From Ochrobactrum sp. Q0168 (GTDB lineage Bacteria > Pseudomonadota > Alphaproteobacteria > Rhizobiales > Rhizobiaceae): a DNA stretch of 64,000 nucleotides. Made by a program: the position numbers and the translations under genes. The DNA lies in assembly GCF_016427605.1 (NCBI RefSeq), contig NZ_JAELXQ010000011.1, forward strand, positions 57,464 to 121,463. The letters run 5' to 3'. The notes beneath the pieces were generated by a model. It had not been told where the DNA came from and did no database searches. It worked only from the letters and a program-made list of their open reading frames with translations. Every line of letters begins with the position of its first letter. Positions within the stretch are counted from its first letter, which is position 1. Shown here in pieces: positions 44,438 through 53,966 of this stretch.

Positions 44438-45634
44438 TCAGCCCGTCAGGCGAAAAGTGGTCGGCGCATTGCCAGACAATTCGGGGAATTCATTGCCCTC
44501 GGTCACCGCGCGATTGCGCCCGCGATGCTTGCCACGCATCAACGCCAGATCAGCGCGGGACACCGTTTCCCATAGCTTTTCGTCGTGACGCAGCATGGCA
44601 ATGCCGAAACTGCATGTTACATGGCGGTCACTCGGCAACGCCGCAAATGCATGGCGACTGACCTGATTGCAGAGCCGCTTTGCAAAGCGTTCGCATTGCT
44701 GGGCGCTGCCCGTGATCAGCAGAACGAATTCTTCTCCACCGACACGGCTGACAAGCGCATCCTTTCCGGCCAGCGATTGAAGCAGATGCGAGAATTCGAT
44801 CAGCACACGGTCGCCCACTGCATGGCCCAACTGGTCGTTGATCGCCTTGAAATGATCGATATCGGCAATGATGACTGCATGGGTCGCGTCCGGCGGAGCC
44901 TTCGCCAGCTTGCGTCTTGCGCGCAGTTCCATGCCGCGCCGGTTGAGAAGACCCGTCAGCGGATCGGCATCCCGTTCATTGCGCAATTTGTCGATAATAT
45001 CGAGTGCGGCGACGGTCAGAATGAAGAGACCAAGCAGAACACCGCCCATCGACGCGGCAACCGTGACCCATGACCAATAGTGCAAGGACAGCAATTCTCT
45101 GGAACTCATCACATCATCGAGCATGAGGATCGTGAAGATGCTGCGCAGGAAGAAATGCGCCGCCAGCGCCGCCAGAACCAGACGCAACGCCGTTTCGATC
45201 CACCGGTCACTTGGCATGCGACGGGCTTTCAAGCACAGAACGGCGGCCAGCGTTCCCTGACCGATATTGGCGGCAACGACAAGATAGCTGTAGATCGCGC
45301 CCTGCCAAGCAAGAAGGCTGACGGCAGCCAGTGTCGAAACGGTGATCAGCGACGCGGTCTTCGGCGGAAAACTGCGCCCGAGCCGTACCATCACCGCCTG
45401 ACAGAACAGCCAGCCTGCAGCGAGTTGCAGCAGGGTCGCCAAGAGGAATGTCCGCCGCAGATCCGGCAGAAGCGGAGAAACCTGCACGAAATGCCCAAGC
45501 GAAAATGCTGCAAAGCTCAGGCCGAACAGCAGCATGTGCTTTCGCCGCCTGTCGAGCACCCACAGACTCGTCATCGCGACCGCAAACAGCATGATCAGCA
45601 AAGAGGGAACAATTTTCACGAGTAGCCGAACCAA
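44438..45634 (-). CDS. diguanylate cyclase with N-terminal membrane sensor
   Basis: This protein makes cyclic di-GMP from GTP. The 398-residue protein has about six or seven membrane helices (residues ~8-215) and then a GGDEF domain (DADPLTGLLNRRG from 222; VSRVGGEEF with GGEEF at 299-303). The active-site motif is intact. I see no RxxD inhibitory site just before GGEEF. No EAL domain follows. The membrane part may sense an unknown signal. Confidence 0.92.
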   Translation of the reverse strand: MVRLLVKIVPSLLIMLFAVAMTSLWVLDRRRKHMLLFGLSFAAFSLGHFVQVSPLLPDLRRTFLLATLLQLAAGWLFCQAVMVRLGRSFPPKTASLITVSTLAAVSLLAWQGAIYSYLVVAANIGQGTLAAVLCLKARRMPSDRWIETALRLVLAALAAHFFLRSIFTILMLDDVMSSRELLSLHYWSWVTVAASMGGVLLGLFILTVAALDIIDKLRNERDADPLTGLLNRRGMELRARRKLAKAPPDATHAVIIADIDHFKAINDQLGHAVGDRVLIEFSHLLQSLAGKDALVSRVGGEEFVLLITGSAQQCERFAKRLCNQVSRHAFAALPSDRHVTCSFGIAMLRHDEKLWETVSRADLALMRGKHRGRNRAVTEGNEFPELSGNAPTTFRLTG

Positions 45635-46082
45635 TAATCGATTGAATTATAATTCAACAAGTAGTGACGCCCATCTGGAAGTGCAATTGCACATATAAGT
45701 CAAATTAACTTTTGTCGCTCAATTAATGGTTACAGAATAAATTATTCGTATATTGAAATAAAGGAACCGCTAATAAAAAATTGTAAACAATGACCTCGGT
45801 GCAGAAGCTGAATTCTATTGTTAGATAAGCGCATGATATTTATCCCCAGATATTGCTCGTCGAAGTCAAGCGTCGGGCGCTTGAAGCGATTTCCGGCCAT
45901 TATTACCTGTTACTAATGCGAATGAAGGCTTGGTCTGAAAAAGGCTAGATGCCATCCTATAGCCATGCTATGCGAACGCCCCCAGCCCAAATTCGGCTTG
46001 GCACCGCTCTGTTTGTTGTCCTGCATTTCCAACGCAAAGCCGTCCGACAGACGCGCTGGTAATGCTCTCGCGGAGAATTTCG
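45635..46082. other. intergenic region before the exonuclease gene
   Basis: 448 bp with no credible gene; AT-rich from 45640 to 45850. It must carry the divergent promoters of the cyclase and exonuclease genes. Confidence 0.4.
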
Positions 46083-47093
46083 ATGCGCCACCAGTTCGAC
46101 CTTTTTGCTCCCGCTGCGAAGGCAGGAGAAGAACGGGCGGAGCTGCGTCCTGCCCGCGCGAAGCCCAAGCGGGAGATAGGCAAGGCACCCGCGCTGAACG
46201 AAGCCGAAATGGTGCGTCAGCTGAAGGAGAGCGGACGCTATCGCATTTTGCGCCGCCTTGATCCCCTGCCCGTCGTGCCCGATGCCGACACGAGAGCCTT
46301 TCCGCGCCTCGGCGTCGTGGTGGATACGGAAACGACCGGGCTGAATGCCGCGCAGGAAGAAATCATCGAGATCGGCGCCGTCGCCTTTCGCTATGCCGAC
46401 GATGGTTCGATTGGCGATGTCTGCGCCACCATCAGTGCCTTGCAGGAACCGTCGAAGCCGATCCCGGCAGACATTACCCGCATCACCAACATCACCGACG
46501 AAATGGTGAAGGGCCAGACAATTCCGCTGGCGAAGCTCGAAGCATTGATTGCCGATGCCGATCTGATCATCGCGCATAATGCCGGTTTCGACCGCCCCTT
46601 TCTGGAGCGGTTTTCGCGGGTCTTCGCCAACAAGCCATGGGCCTGTTCGGTCAAGGAAATCGACTGGACGGCGCGCGGCTTCGAAGGCACCAAGCTTGGC
46701 TATCTGATCGGCCAGAGCGGTTATTTCCATAATGGACACCGCGCCGAAGATGATTGCCACGCGCTGCTCGCCGTGCTGAAGGAACAGTCGGGCGAGACCA
46801 CGCCCTTTGCCGAACTGCTGATAGCCAGCCAGAAATCGCGCCTGCGCATCTATGCGGAAAACAGCCCCTTCGAGATGAAGGACAAGCTGAAGGAGCGCCG
46901 CTATCGCTGGTCGGATGGCAGCGACGGTCGCCCGAAATCATGGTGGACCGAAATCGGCGAAGAGGAACTCGACGCCGAACTCGATTATCTGCGCACCGAA
47001 ATCTACGGCTGGCGCGACGCCGAGCCGCTGATCCAGAAGCTGACGGCGGTAGATCGCTATAAGGAACGCGCGCCGCTCAGGCCCGGTAAATAG
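46083..47093 (+). CDS. DnaQ-like 3'-5' exonuclease domain protein
   Basis: The 336-residue protein has a DEDDh exonuclease core in its middle: VVVDTETTGL (Asp, Glu) near residue 85, IIAHNAGFDRPFLE, and HNGHRAEDDCHALL with the catalytic His and Asp. The N-terminal ~75 residues and the C-terminal ~110 (YRWSDGSDGRPKSWWTEI) are extra. The latter resembles the WW-rich DUF5710-like tail seen in alphaproteobacterial exonucleases. The ATG at 46083 has GGAGAAT in front. Role in DNA or RNA processing is unknown. Confidence 0.88.
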   Translation: MRHQFDLFAPAAKAGEERAELRPARAKPKREIGKAPALNEAEMVRQLKESGRYRILRRLDPLPVVPDADTRAFPRLGVVVDTETTGLNAAQEEIIEIGAVAFRYADDGSIGDVCATISALQEPSKPIPADITRITNITDEMVKGQTIPLAKLEALIADADLIIAHNAGFDRPFLERFSRVFANKPWACSVKEIDWTARGFEGTKLGYLIGQSGYFHNGHRAEDDCHALLAVLKEQSGETTPFAELLIASQKSRLRIYAENSPFEMKDKLKERRYRWSDGSDGRPKSWWTEIGEEELDAELDYLRTEIYGWRDAEPLIQKLTAVDRYKERAPLRPGK

Positions 47094-47094
47094 C

Positions 47095-47122
47095 AAAGGC
47101 CGCGTGCAGCGGCCTTTTTTTT
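47095..47122 (+). terminator. intrinsic terminator after the exonuclease gene
   Basis: AAAGGCCGC-GTGCA-GCGGCCTTTTTTTT, a 9-bp stem with eight T's, directly after the stop. Confidence 0.9.
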
Positions 47123-47133
47123 GCGACGCGAAT

Positions 47134-47253
47134 GATTCCGTCTATGGGTAGCCGAAAATGGTGGCGCTCGAGAACCGGAGCGGAGTGTACTTAACGTACA
47201 TGAGCACCGGAAGCACAGAGCGACGCCATTTGCAGGCAGCCAGAGGCGGAATC
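47134..47253. repeat. intergenic palindromic repeat, family A, copy 3
   Basis: It shares AGAACCGGAGCGGAG, GTACATGAGCACCGGAAGC and GCCATTTGCAGGCAGC with copies 1 and 2. Its ends (GATTCCG / CGGAATC) are inverted, and the right end abuts the amidase stop codon. Confidence 0.7.
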
Positions 47254-48638
47254 TATAAAATCGGCCAAGGGCGCTGCGCAGGCCGCATATCTTCATAAGC
47301 CTTTGCCAGTCGCAACACGCCCAGATCGTCGAAACGCTGGCCGAAAATCTGCAAGCCGATCGGCAGCCCCGTCGATGTATAACCGCAATTGATCGAGATC
47401 GCCGGTTGTTCCGACATGTTCATCGCGACGGTGAAGGCGATGTGTTCGAACGGACGCTGCGGATCGTTGATCGGAGACGCCCATTCCGCGGGATAGGTCG
47501 GCATTGGAGCAGTCGGCGAAATGATGAAGTCGAAATCCTTCGATGCGGCGAGCGCCGCATTGCGCATGGCGTCCATCTGCGCGAAGCCGAGATAAACTTC
47601 CTCGCCGGAAAGTCCTTCCGCCGTCTCGGTCCATTGATAGATATACGGCAGGATTTTCGCCCGGTTTTCCGGCGTCATCTTCTTGATATCCGACCACGAC
47701 CGCGCGCGCCAGAAACGATCCAGACCGTCGATCATGGTGCGATTGAGGAATGGCGCAACCGGCTCGATGATCGCGCCCGCATCGGCAAAAGCTTTCGCGG
47801 CAGCTTCAACGGCAGCACGGGTTTCATCGCCGGTCGGTTCGCCGAAGCCGGCATCGAGCCAAAGGCCGATTTTCAGACCCTTGACGTCGATATCAAGGTT
47901 CATCCAGTCAATGTCCTGATAGGGCAGGCTCATGGCGTCGCGACGGTCTGGCCGCGACAGTACCGACATGTAAAGCGCGCTATCGGCCACCGTGCGGGTC
48001 ATCGGACCGGCAACACGACCGAGAAACGGCGGATCGATCGGAATGCGCCCGAAGGACGGTTTCAGACCGACCAGACCGCACCAGCCGGCAGGCAGACGAA
48101 TGGAACCGCCAATATCGGTGCCGATATGCAGCGGGCCGTAACCGGCGGCACCCGCACTGCCAGCACCGGCGCTTGAACCGCCCGGATTGGTGTTCAAATC
48201 CCACGGATTGCGGGCAAGCTTGTGAAAGCTCGACAGGCCCGATGACAACATGCCGAGATCGGGCATCGTCGTCTTGGCGAGCAGCACGCCCCCAGCCTCG
48301 CGCGTGCGGGCCGCAGGCGGCGCGTCGGCGCTAGCAGGCTTCAACGGCAGGGCGGCGCAGCCGAGCGGAACCGCCGTGCCTTCGGTTGCGATATTTTCCT
48401 TGATCGTCAGCGGCACACCATCGATGGGACCGGCAGGCTCCCCCTTCGACCAGCGCGCTTCCGAGGCCCTGGCCGCCGCACGCGCCGCATCCGGATCATA
48501 GGCCCAAAGCGCATTCAGCTTCGGCTCATAGGCCTCGATGCGGCTGATGACGGCTTCCGTGACCTCGACCGGCGAAAGCGACTTCGCCTTATAGGCGGCC
48601 ACGAGTTCGACGGCTGACAAATCGGCAAGATTCGACAT
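47253..48638 (-). CDS. amidase, amidase-signature family
   Basis: This 461-residue serine hydrolase cleaves amide bonds. The Ser-cisSer-Lys triad is visible: K80 in PLTIKEN, S155 in NPGGSSAG and the nucleophile S179 in GTDIGGSIRLPA. The ATG at 48638 (MSNLADLSA) is chosen over a start five codons earlier. It is the last gene of the leftward transporter cluster, 16 bases after the second ATPase gene, so the imported substrate probably carries an amide bond. Confidence 0.9.
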   Translation of the reverse strand: MSNLADLSAVELVAAYKAKSLSPVEVTEAVISRIEAYEPKLNALWAYDPDAARAAARASEARWSKGEPAGPIDGVPLTIKENIATEGTAVPLGCAALPLKPASADAPPAARTREAGGVLLAKTTMPDLGMLSSGLSSFHKLARNPWDLNTNPGGSSAGAGSAGAAGYGPLHIGTDIGGSIRLPAGWCGLVGLKPSFGRIPIDPPFLGRVAGPMTRTVADSALYMSVLSRPDRRDAMSLPYQDIDWMNLDIDVKGLKIGLWLDAGFGEPTGDETRAAVEAAAKAFADAGAIIEPVAPFLNRTMIDGLDRFWRARSWSDIKKMTPENRAKILPYIYQWTETAEGLSGEEVYLGFAQMDAMRNAALAASKDFDFIISPTAPMPTYPAEWASPINDPQRPFEHIAFTVAMNMSEQPAISINCGYTSTGLPIGLQIFGQRFDDLGVLRLAKAYEDMRPAQRPWPIL

Positions 48639-48654
48639 TGGATATTTCCTCAAA

Positions 48655-49503
48655 TCACTCAGGCAATTTCAGTGTGGCATCGGATCGCCGCACGCGCTTG
48701 CGGCGACCGGAGAAAGGCTTTGGCACGGCATCGACCAGCGCACGCGTATAGTCGTGCTGCGGATTGTCGAACACCGCATTGGTCGGCCCCTGCTCGACAA
48801 TATTGCCGCGATAGATCACCGCAACACGGTCGGTAATCGCGCGCACCACGCCGAGGTCATGGCTGATGAAAAGATAGGAAAGGCCGAACTTTTCCTGCAA
48901 ATCCATCATCAGGTTCAAGACCTGCGCCTGAATGGAAACGTCGAGCGCGGAAACCGGCTCGTCGGCGACGATCAGCGCCGGTTTGGTGATCAGCGCGCGC
49001 GCTATGGCGATGCGCTGGCGCTGCCCGCCGGAAAATTCATGCGGATATTTTTCCGCCGATGCTTTGGGCAGACCAACCGCTTCCAGCACTTCCGCCACGC
49101 GGTCATCGCGCTCTTTGGAACTGGTGCCGCTTTCCAGCGATACAATCGGCTCGGAAATAATCCGCTTCACCGTATGGCGCGGATCAAGCGAACCGTAAGG
49201 GTCCTGAAAGATCGCCTGAAAACCCTTGCGCGCTTCGCGCAGGCCAGAGCGATCCAGCGCATAGATATCCTGCCCGTTGATGAGAATCTGACCCGATTGC
49301 GGGCGTTCCAGCCCCATCACGGCACGCGCCAGCGTGGATTTGCCTGAACCGCTTTCGCCGACAATGCCAAGGCTTTGGCCTGCTTCGATCTCGACATTCA
49401 CACCATGCAGCACGCGCAACGCGCTGGGCTTTGAAAAGAACGATGCGCGTGGAAGCTGATATTCGCGCACCACATCGCGCACCTGCAAAATCATCTTGCT
49501 CAT
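48655..49503 (-). CDS. oligopeptide-type ABC transporter ATP-binding protein (DppF/OppF-like)
   Basis: The 282-residue ATPase has Walker [16 protein letters not shown], signature [15 protein letters not shown], Walker B LIVADEPVSALD and the OppF/DppF C-terminal region (VEQGPTNAVFDNPQHDYTRALV). It starts 4 bases inside the end of the DppD-like gene (overlapping ATGA). With its partner it powers substrate import. Confidence 0.93.
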   Translation of the reverse strand: MSKMILQVRDVVREYQLPRASFFSKPSALRVLHGVNVEIEAGQSLGIVGESGSGKSTLARAVMGLERPQSGQILINGQDIYALDRSGLREARKGFQAIFQDPYGSLDPRHTVKRIISEPIVSLESGTSSKERDDRVAEVLEAVGLPKASAEKYPHEFSGGQRQRIAIARALITKPALIVADEPVSALDVSIQAQVLNLMMDLQEKFGLSYLFISHDLGVVRAITDRVAVIYRGNIVEQGPTNAVFDNPQHDYTRALVDAVPKPFSGRRKRVRRSDATLKLPE

Positions 49504-50513
49504 GACACCACCTCGCCTTCACGCGGATGCAGGCAGGCGGCGCGATGCACGATGCCATCATTCTCCGCGATGAAGTCCAGACCCGGTATCGCCTCGCGGC
49601 AATCGTCCTGCACAAAGGCGCAGCGATCGGCAAAGGTGCAATGCGGCGGGCGCGCCAGCGGGTCCGGCACAACACCCGGAATGGCGGCAAGGCGCTGACG
49701 CCCCGTACCATGGTTGCGCACCAGCGCCGCACCATGGGGCGAGGCTGCAAACAAGCCACGGGCATAGGGATGTGCCATGCGGTGGAACACGGCTTCCGTG
49801 CGTCCCGTCTCGACAATGCGGCCCGCGTACATGACGGCGATCCGGTCGGTCATTTCCGAAACCACGCCGAGATCATGGGTGATCAGCATCAAAGCCGTGC
49901 CTGTTTCGTCGATCAGCTCATCCATCAGATCGAGGATCTGCGCCTGCACGGTCACATCAAGCGCCGTTGTCGGCTCATCGGCGATCAGCAGGTCCGGCTC
50001 GCAGGCAATCGCCATGGCGATCATCACGCGCTGGCGTTGCCCACCAGAAAGCTGGTGCGGATAAAGATCGAGATTGAAGCGCGGCGCTGGCAGTCCCACG
50101 CGATCCAGAAGGCGGCGTGCTTCCCGCTCCGCATCGGCGCGGCTTTCACCCAGATGCAGACGGCGACCTTCGGCAATCTGCGCACCGATGGACTTGACCG
50201 GATTGAGCGCCGTCATCGGCTCCTGAAAGATCATCGCCATGCGCCGTCCACGCATCTTGCACAGTTCCGCTTCCGGCTTGTTCGCCAGATCCTCGCCGTC
50301 GAAACGCAAGCGACCGCGCACGCGCATACGCTCGGGCAGCAGGCCCATGGCGGCAAGTGCCGTGATCGACTTGCCGCTGCCGGATTCACCCACGATGCCG
50401 AGGCGTTCGCCACGGTTCAGCGTGAGCGTGATGCCGGAGACAATGTCTGCCGTACGAGCGCCAAAGGGCAGCTCGACGGACATATCGTCCATCTCAAGCA
50501 AGGGAGCTGTCAT
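49500..50513 (-). CDS. oligopeptide-type ABC transporter ATP-binding protein (DppD/OppD-like)
   Basis: This 337-residue ATPase has Walker [16 protein letters not shown], signature [15 protein letters not shown], Walker [12 protein letters not shown], and a C-terminal extension with four cysteines ([22 protein letters not shown]... AACLHP) as in the iron-sulfur or Cys-rich tail of OppD/DppD proteins. It overlaps both neighbours by 4 bases. Confidence 0.93.
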   Translation of the reverse strand: MTAPLLEMDDMSVELPFGARTADIVSGITLTLNRGERLGIVGESGSGKSITALAAMGLLPERMRVRGRLRFDGEDLANKPEAELCKMRGRRMAMIFQEPMTALNPVKSIGAQIAEGRRLHLGESRADAEREARRLLDRVGLPAPRFNLDLYPHQLSGGQRQRVMIAMAIACEPDLLIADEPTTALDVTVQAQILDLMDELIDETGTALMLITHDLGVVSEMTDRIAVMYAGRIVETGRTEAVFHRMAHPYARGLFAASPHGAALVRNHGTGRQRLAAIPGVVPDPLARPPHCTFADRCAFVQDDCREAIPGLDFIAENDGIVHRAACLHPREGEVVS

Positions 50514-51382
50514 CTCTGCCTCCTGACGCGCGGGTCGAGCACATCGCGCAATCCGTCACCCAGCATGTTGAGGCCAAGCACGGCGAATGTGATGGCGAGG
50601 CCGGGGAAAATGGCGAGCCAAGGCGCGTCGTAAATAAAGGTCTGTGCGTCATTGAGCATCTTGCCCCAGCTTGGCATCGGCGGCTGGGTGCCAAGGCCGA
50701 CATAGGAAAGGCCCGCTTCGGCGACGATGGCGAGCGCGAACTGGATCGTCGCCTGCACGATCAGCACATGATTGATATTGGGCAGTACATGCAAAAGCGT
50801 GATCGACACATCGCCACGCCCGGCGCAACGCGCCGCCTGCACATATTCACGCTTCCATAGCCCGAGCGATGCGCCGCGCGTGACACGCGCAAAAACCGGA
50901 ATGTTGAAAATGCCGATGGCAATCATCGCATTCACGGCACCGGGACCGAAAACAGCCGTGATGATGACGGCTGTGAGCAGCGCGGGAAAGGCAAACGCCA
51001 AATCGGTCATGCGCATGACGAAACCGTCCACCATGCCCCCGCGTGCCGCTGCAAGCGACCCAAGCGGAATGCCGATCCCCGCGCCGACCAGCACAGCGAT
51101 GATCGACACGGCGATGGAGTTGCGCGCGCCGACCATGATCATGGAAAACACGTCGCGACCGAAATTATCCGTGCCGAAGAGATGGTTGAGGCTTGGCCCC
51201 TGCAACTTGTCGCGGAAATTCATGCCCGTCGGCGAATAGGGCGTCCAGAAAAAGGAGATGAGCGCCATCGCGATCAGGATAACGGTGATCAGCGTGCCGA
51301 TGGTCAGGCTGCGGCTCAAGAGCACCGTTCGGAAAATACCGGGCTTCGGCAGGATTTGCGCGTCTTGCTTTGCTGGGCTCAT
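50510..51382 (-). CDS. oligopeptide-type ABC transporter permease (DppC-like)
   Basis: This ~290-residue protein has one N-terminal helix (SLTIGTLITVILIAMALISFF), an OppC-type N-terminal domain (HLFGTDNFGRDVFSMIM) and five core helices with the EAA loop (EYVQAARCAGRGDVSITLLHVLPN). The ATG at 51382 overlaps the end of the DppB-like gene by 4 bases. The longer frame to 51652 is unlike the family. Confidence 0.93.
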   Translation of the reverse strand: MSPAKQDAQILPKPGIFRTVLLSRSLTIGTLITVILIAMALISFFWTPYSPTGMNFRDKLQGPSLNHLFGTDNFGRDVFSMIMVGARNSIAVSIIAVLVGAGIGIPLGSLAAARGGMVDGFVMRMTDLAFAFPALLTAVIITAVFGPGAVNAMIAIGIFNIPVFARVTRGASLGLWKREYVQAARCAGRGDVSITLLHVLPNINHVLIVQATIQFALAIVAEAGLSYVGLGTQPPMPSWGKMLNDAQTFIYDAPWLAIFPGLAITFAVLGLNMLGDGLRDVLDPRVRRQR

Positions 51383-52332
51383 CGGCTGCCTCCCGTCGAA
51401 AGGCGCGGATCGATGAAGCCATAGACGAGATCGACGATGAAATTGACCGCGATCACGGAAGCGGCAAGCAGCGTCACCAGCGACTGCACGGTGACGAGAT
51501 CGCGCTGCGCGATGGCCTGAAACACCAGCCTTCCAAGGCCGGGCAGATTGAAGACGTTTTCGATGATGATGGTTCCCGCCAGCAGAAAGGAGAATTGCAG
51601 GCCGATGATGGTGACAACCGGGATCAGCGCATTGGGCACCGCATGACGCCAAAGTGCCGCCTTGCGTGTCAGGCCCTTGGCGCGCGCGGTCCGCACGAAA
51701 TCCTCACCCAATGTTTCGATGACGGCGGAGCGCGTCACGCGGGCCAGAATGGCGGCAAGCGGGAGCGCCAGCGCCAGTGCGGGCAGAAACAGCGAGCGCA
51801 TACCATTCCAGAAACCGCCTTCCCAACCCGCAAAACCCGAGGCCGGAAACCAGCCGAGCTGCAAGGCAAACAGGAGGATCAAAAGCAGGCCAAGCCAGAA
51901 ATTCGGGATGGCGACACCGACCTGCGCCACGCCCATGGAAAGCACATCACCGGTCTTGCCGCGCTTCGACGCCGCATAGACGCCTACCGGAATGGCGACC
52001 GCGACCGACAGCACCATGGACAACAGCGCCAGCGGCAGCGTGACCATGATGCGCGGTCCGAGCAACTCGCTGATCGGCACGGAATAGGTATAGCTCGTGC
52101 CGAAATCGCCTTTGAGAAAGCCGCCGATCCATGTGAGATAGCGCCACCAGATCGGCTGGTCGAGGCCAAGCTGGGTATGAAGCGCAGCGAGTGTTTCAGG
52201 CTGCGCATTGATGCCAAGGATCACAGCTGCCGGGTCGCCCGGCAGCACCTGCATCAGCAGAAAGACGATGACGGAAGCCGCAAGCGTCGTCAGCAAGAGC
52301 GAGACCAACCGCCCGGATATGTAAGCCAGCAA
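51379..52332 (-). CDS. oligopeptide-type ABC transporter permease (DppB-like)
   Basis: The ~317-residue permease has six helices, MQVLPGDPAAVILG near the start and an EAA loop (DFVRTARAKGLTRKAALWRHAVPNAL). The start is probably the TTG at 52332 (LLAYISGRLVSLL), because AAGGAGG lies five bases before it on the minus strand. An ATG 18 codons upstream is the alternative. A stem-loop separates it from the binding-protein gene. Confidence 0.9.
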   Translation of the reverse strand: MLAYISGRLVSLLLTTLAASVIVFLLMQVLPGDPAAVILGINAQPETLAALHTQLGLDQPIWWRYLTWIGGFLKGDFGTSYTYSVPISELLGPRIMVTLPLALLSMVLSVAVAIPVGVYAASKRGKTGDVLSMGVAQVGVAIPNFWLGLLLILLFALQLGWFPASGFAGWEGGFWNGMRSLFLPALALALPLAAILARVTRSAVIETLGEDFVRTARAKGLTRKAALWRHAVPNALIPVVTIIGLQFSFLLAGTIIIENVFNLPGLGRLVFQAIAQRDLVTVQSLVTLLAASVIAVNFIVDLVYGFIDPRLSTGGSR

Positions 52333-52427
52333 AGCGACCTCCTTGAAAAGACGGATATCCGCTTTCCACATTCCAACTCGCCGCACGCCCTCCCCTTATC
52401 TTATTGGGGTGCACGGCCATCCGCATG

Positions 52428-52462
52428 AAATCGCCCCGCCGAACAGACGACGGGGCGAACTT
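52428..52462 (-). terminator. stem-loop between binding-protein and permease genes
   Basis: TCGCCCCG (52430-52437) pairs with CGGGGCGA (52450-52457), directly after the binding-protein stop. Such structures often lower read-through into permeases or protect the binding-protein mRNA; the effect here is inferred. Confidence 0.55.
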
Positions 52463-52464
52463 TG

Positions 52465-53943
52465 TTAGTCAGCCCAATAGGCTTGTGTCAGATCGTCCGC
52501 CGGGATCGGCATGTTCTTCCACAGACCCTTGACGTTTTTGTTCCAGACGCCGATTTTCGGCAGCGCATAGAGGAAGACATTCGGTTCATCAGCGGCCAGC
52601 TTTTCCTGCAACTTCTTGACGAGTGCGAGCTGTTCCTCGTCGCTGCCAGCCTCGGCATAAGACTTGTAAAGCGCCTTATAATCCGGGTTGTTGTAGTTGA
52701 AGTAGTACTTGTCGCGGGCATAGATATCGAGATCGCGCGCTTCGGTATGGGCGATGATCGTCGCGTCGAAATCCGACCGCTTGAACACCTGATCCAGCCA
52801 CTGTGCAAACTCGATCGGCACCAGATTGACCTGAATGCCGACCTCGGCCAGCATCGCCGCGATGATCTCGCCGCCGCGACGCGCATAGGCCGGTGGCGGA
52901 AGCGTGATGGTGATCGACGTGCCTGCCGGAACACCAGCCTCTTCCAGAAGCTGCTTGGCCTTGGCCGGATCATAAGGATAGGTCTGCGAGAGATCGACAT
53001 AGCCCGGATCGACTGGCGAGTAATGCGAACCGATTGGCGTGCCGAAGCCCGAATAGGTGCCTTCGATCAGCGCCTTGCTGTCGATGGCATGGGCCAGCGC
53101 CTGGCGCACCTTCACATTGTCGAACGGCGCTTTCGCATTGTTCAGCGACAAGAGAACCTTGCCCGCCGTATCGCCCACTTCAACCTGCAGCTTGTCGTCG
53201 CTCTTGAAGCGGCCGATCAGCTCAGGCGCCTGAAACATCGGGAACACGTCGATGTCACCGGCCAGGATGGCAGCAGCCGCAGCCGATGGATCGCTGACAA
53301 AACGGAACGTGACTGCGGAAAGCTTTGCAGGCTCACCCCAGTAATCCGCATTGCGTTCCAGCTCGACGCGATCGCCCTGCACCCAGCGCTTGAACTTGAA
53401 CGGACCCGTGCCAACCGGCTTGGTCTTGTTCTCGCCAGCCGAATTCGGCGCGACCATCACGGCGTCGCCCCAGCCCATATTGAACAGGAAGTTCGAGGTC
53501 GGGCGCTTCAGCGTGACAACGGCGGTCGCCGGATCAGGACATTGCGTGCTTTCAATCGGCGCAAACAGGCCCTTCTGCGCATTGGTGGAATCCGGAGCGA
53601 CGGCGCGCTCATAGGAAAACTTCACCACCGAGCAGTCGAACGGCGTGCCGTCGTGAAACTTCACGCCCTGACGCAGCTTGAACGTATAGGTCTTCTTGTC
53701 GTCGGAGACGGTCCAGCTTTCAGCCAGAAGCGGCTTCACCGAGCCGTCCTCGACAATGCGCACAAGACCTTCATAAAGGTTGGCATAGGTAACCTGCCGG
53801 ATACCAGCGGCGGCATTGGCGGTCGGGTCCAGACCCGGCGGCTCCAGCACTTCGCCGACCACCAGCGTGTCTTTCGCGAAGGCACCGTTGATCGATGCCA
53901 GCATCGTAGCCGTTATAAGCCCGGCTTTCAGTAAGTTACCCAT
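52465..53943 (-). CDS. oligopeptide-type ABC transporter substrate-binding protein
   Basis: This 492-residue protein is of the SBP_bac_5 (DppA/OppA) family, with a signal peptide (LLKAGLITATMLASINGAFA). Family segments are YANLYEGLVRI, LAESWTVSDDKKTYTFKLRQGVKFHDGTPF and RQALAHAIDSKALI. It is periplasmic and sets the specificity of the importer. The ligand cannot be read from sequence; nearby enzymes point to an amide-bearing compound. The start at 53943 gives MGNLLKAG. Confidence 0.92.
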   Translation of the reverse strand: MGNLLKAGLITATMLASINGAFAKDTLVVGEVLEPPGLDPTANAAAGIRQVTYANLYEGLVRIVEDGSVKPLLAESWTVSDDKKTYTFKLRQGVKFHDGTPFDCSVVKFSYERAVAPDSTNAQKGLFAPIESTQCPDPATAVVTLKRPTSNFLFNMGWGDAVMVAPNSAGENKTKPVGTGPFKFKRWVQGDRVELERNADYWGEPAKLSAVTFRFVSDPSAAAAAILAGDIDVFPMFQAPELIGRFKSDDKLQVEVGDTAGKVLLSLNNAKAPFDNVKVRQALAHAIDSKALIEGTYSGFGTPIGSHYSPVDPGYVDLSQTYPYDPAKAKQLLEEAGVPAGTSITITLPPPAYARRGGEIIAAMLAEVGIQVNLVPIEFAQWLDQVFKRSDFDATIIAHTEARDLDIYARDKYYFNYNNPDYKALYKSYAEAGSDEEQLALVKKLQEKLAADEPNVFLYALPKIGVWNKNVKGLWKNMPIPADDLTQAYWAD

Positions 53944-53966
53944 GGGTTCCCCTATCCCTCCAACTT

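Noticed and set aside
51383..51652. N-terminal extension of the DppC-like permease
   Set aside because: The added 90 residues are the antisense-type shadow of the upstream permease gene and unlike any permease N-terminus.
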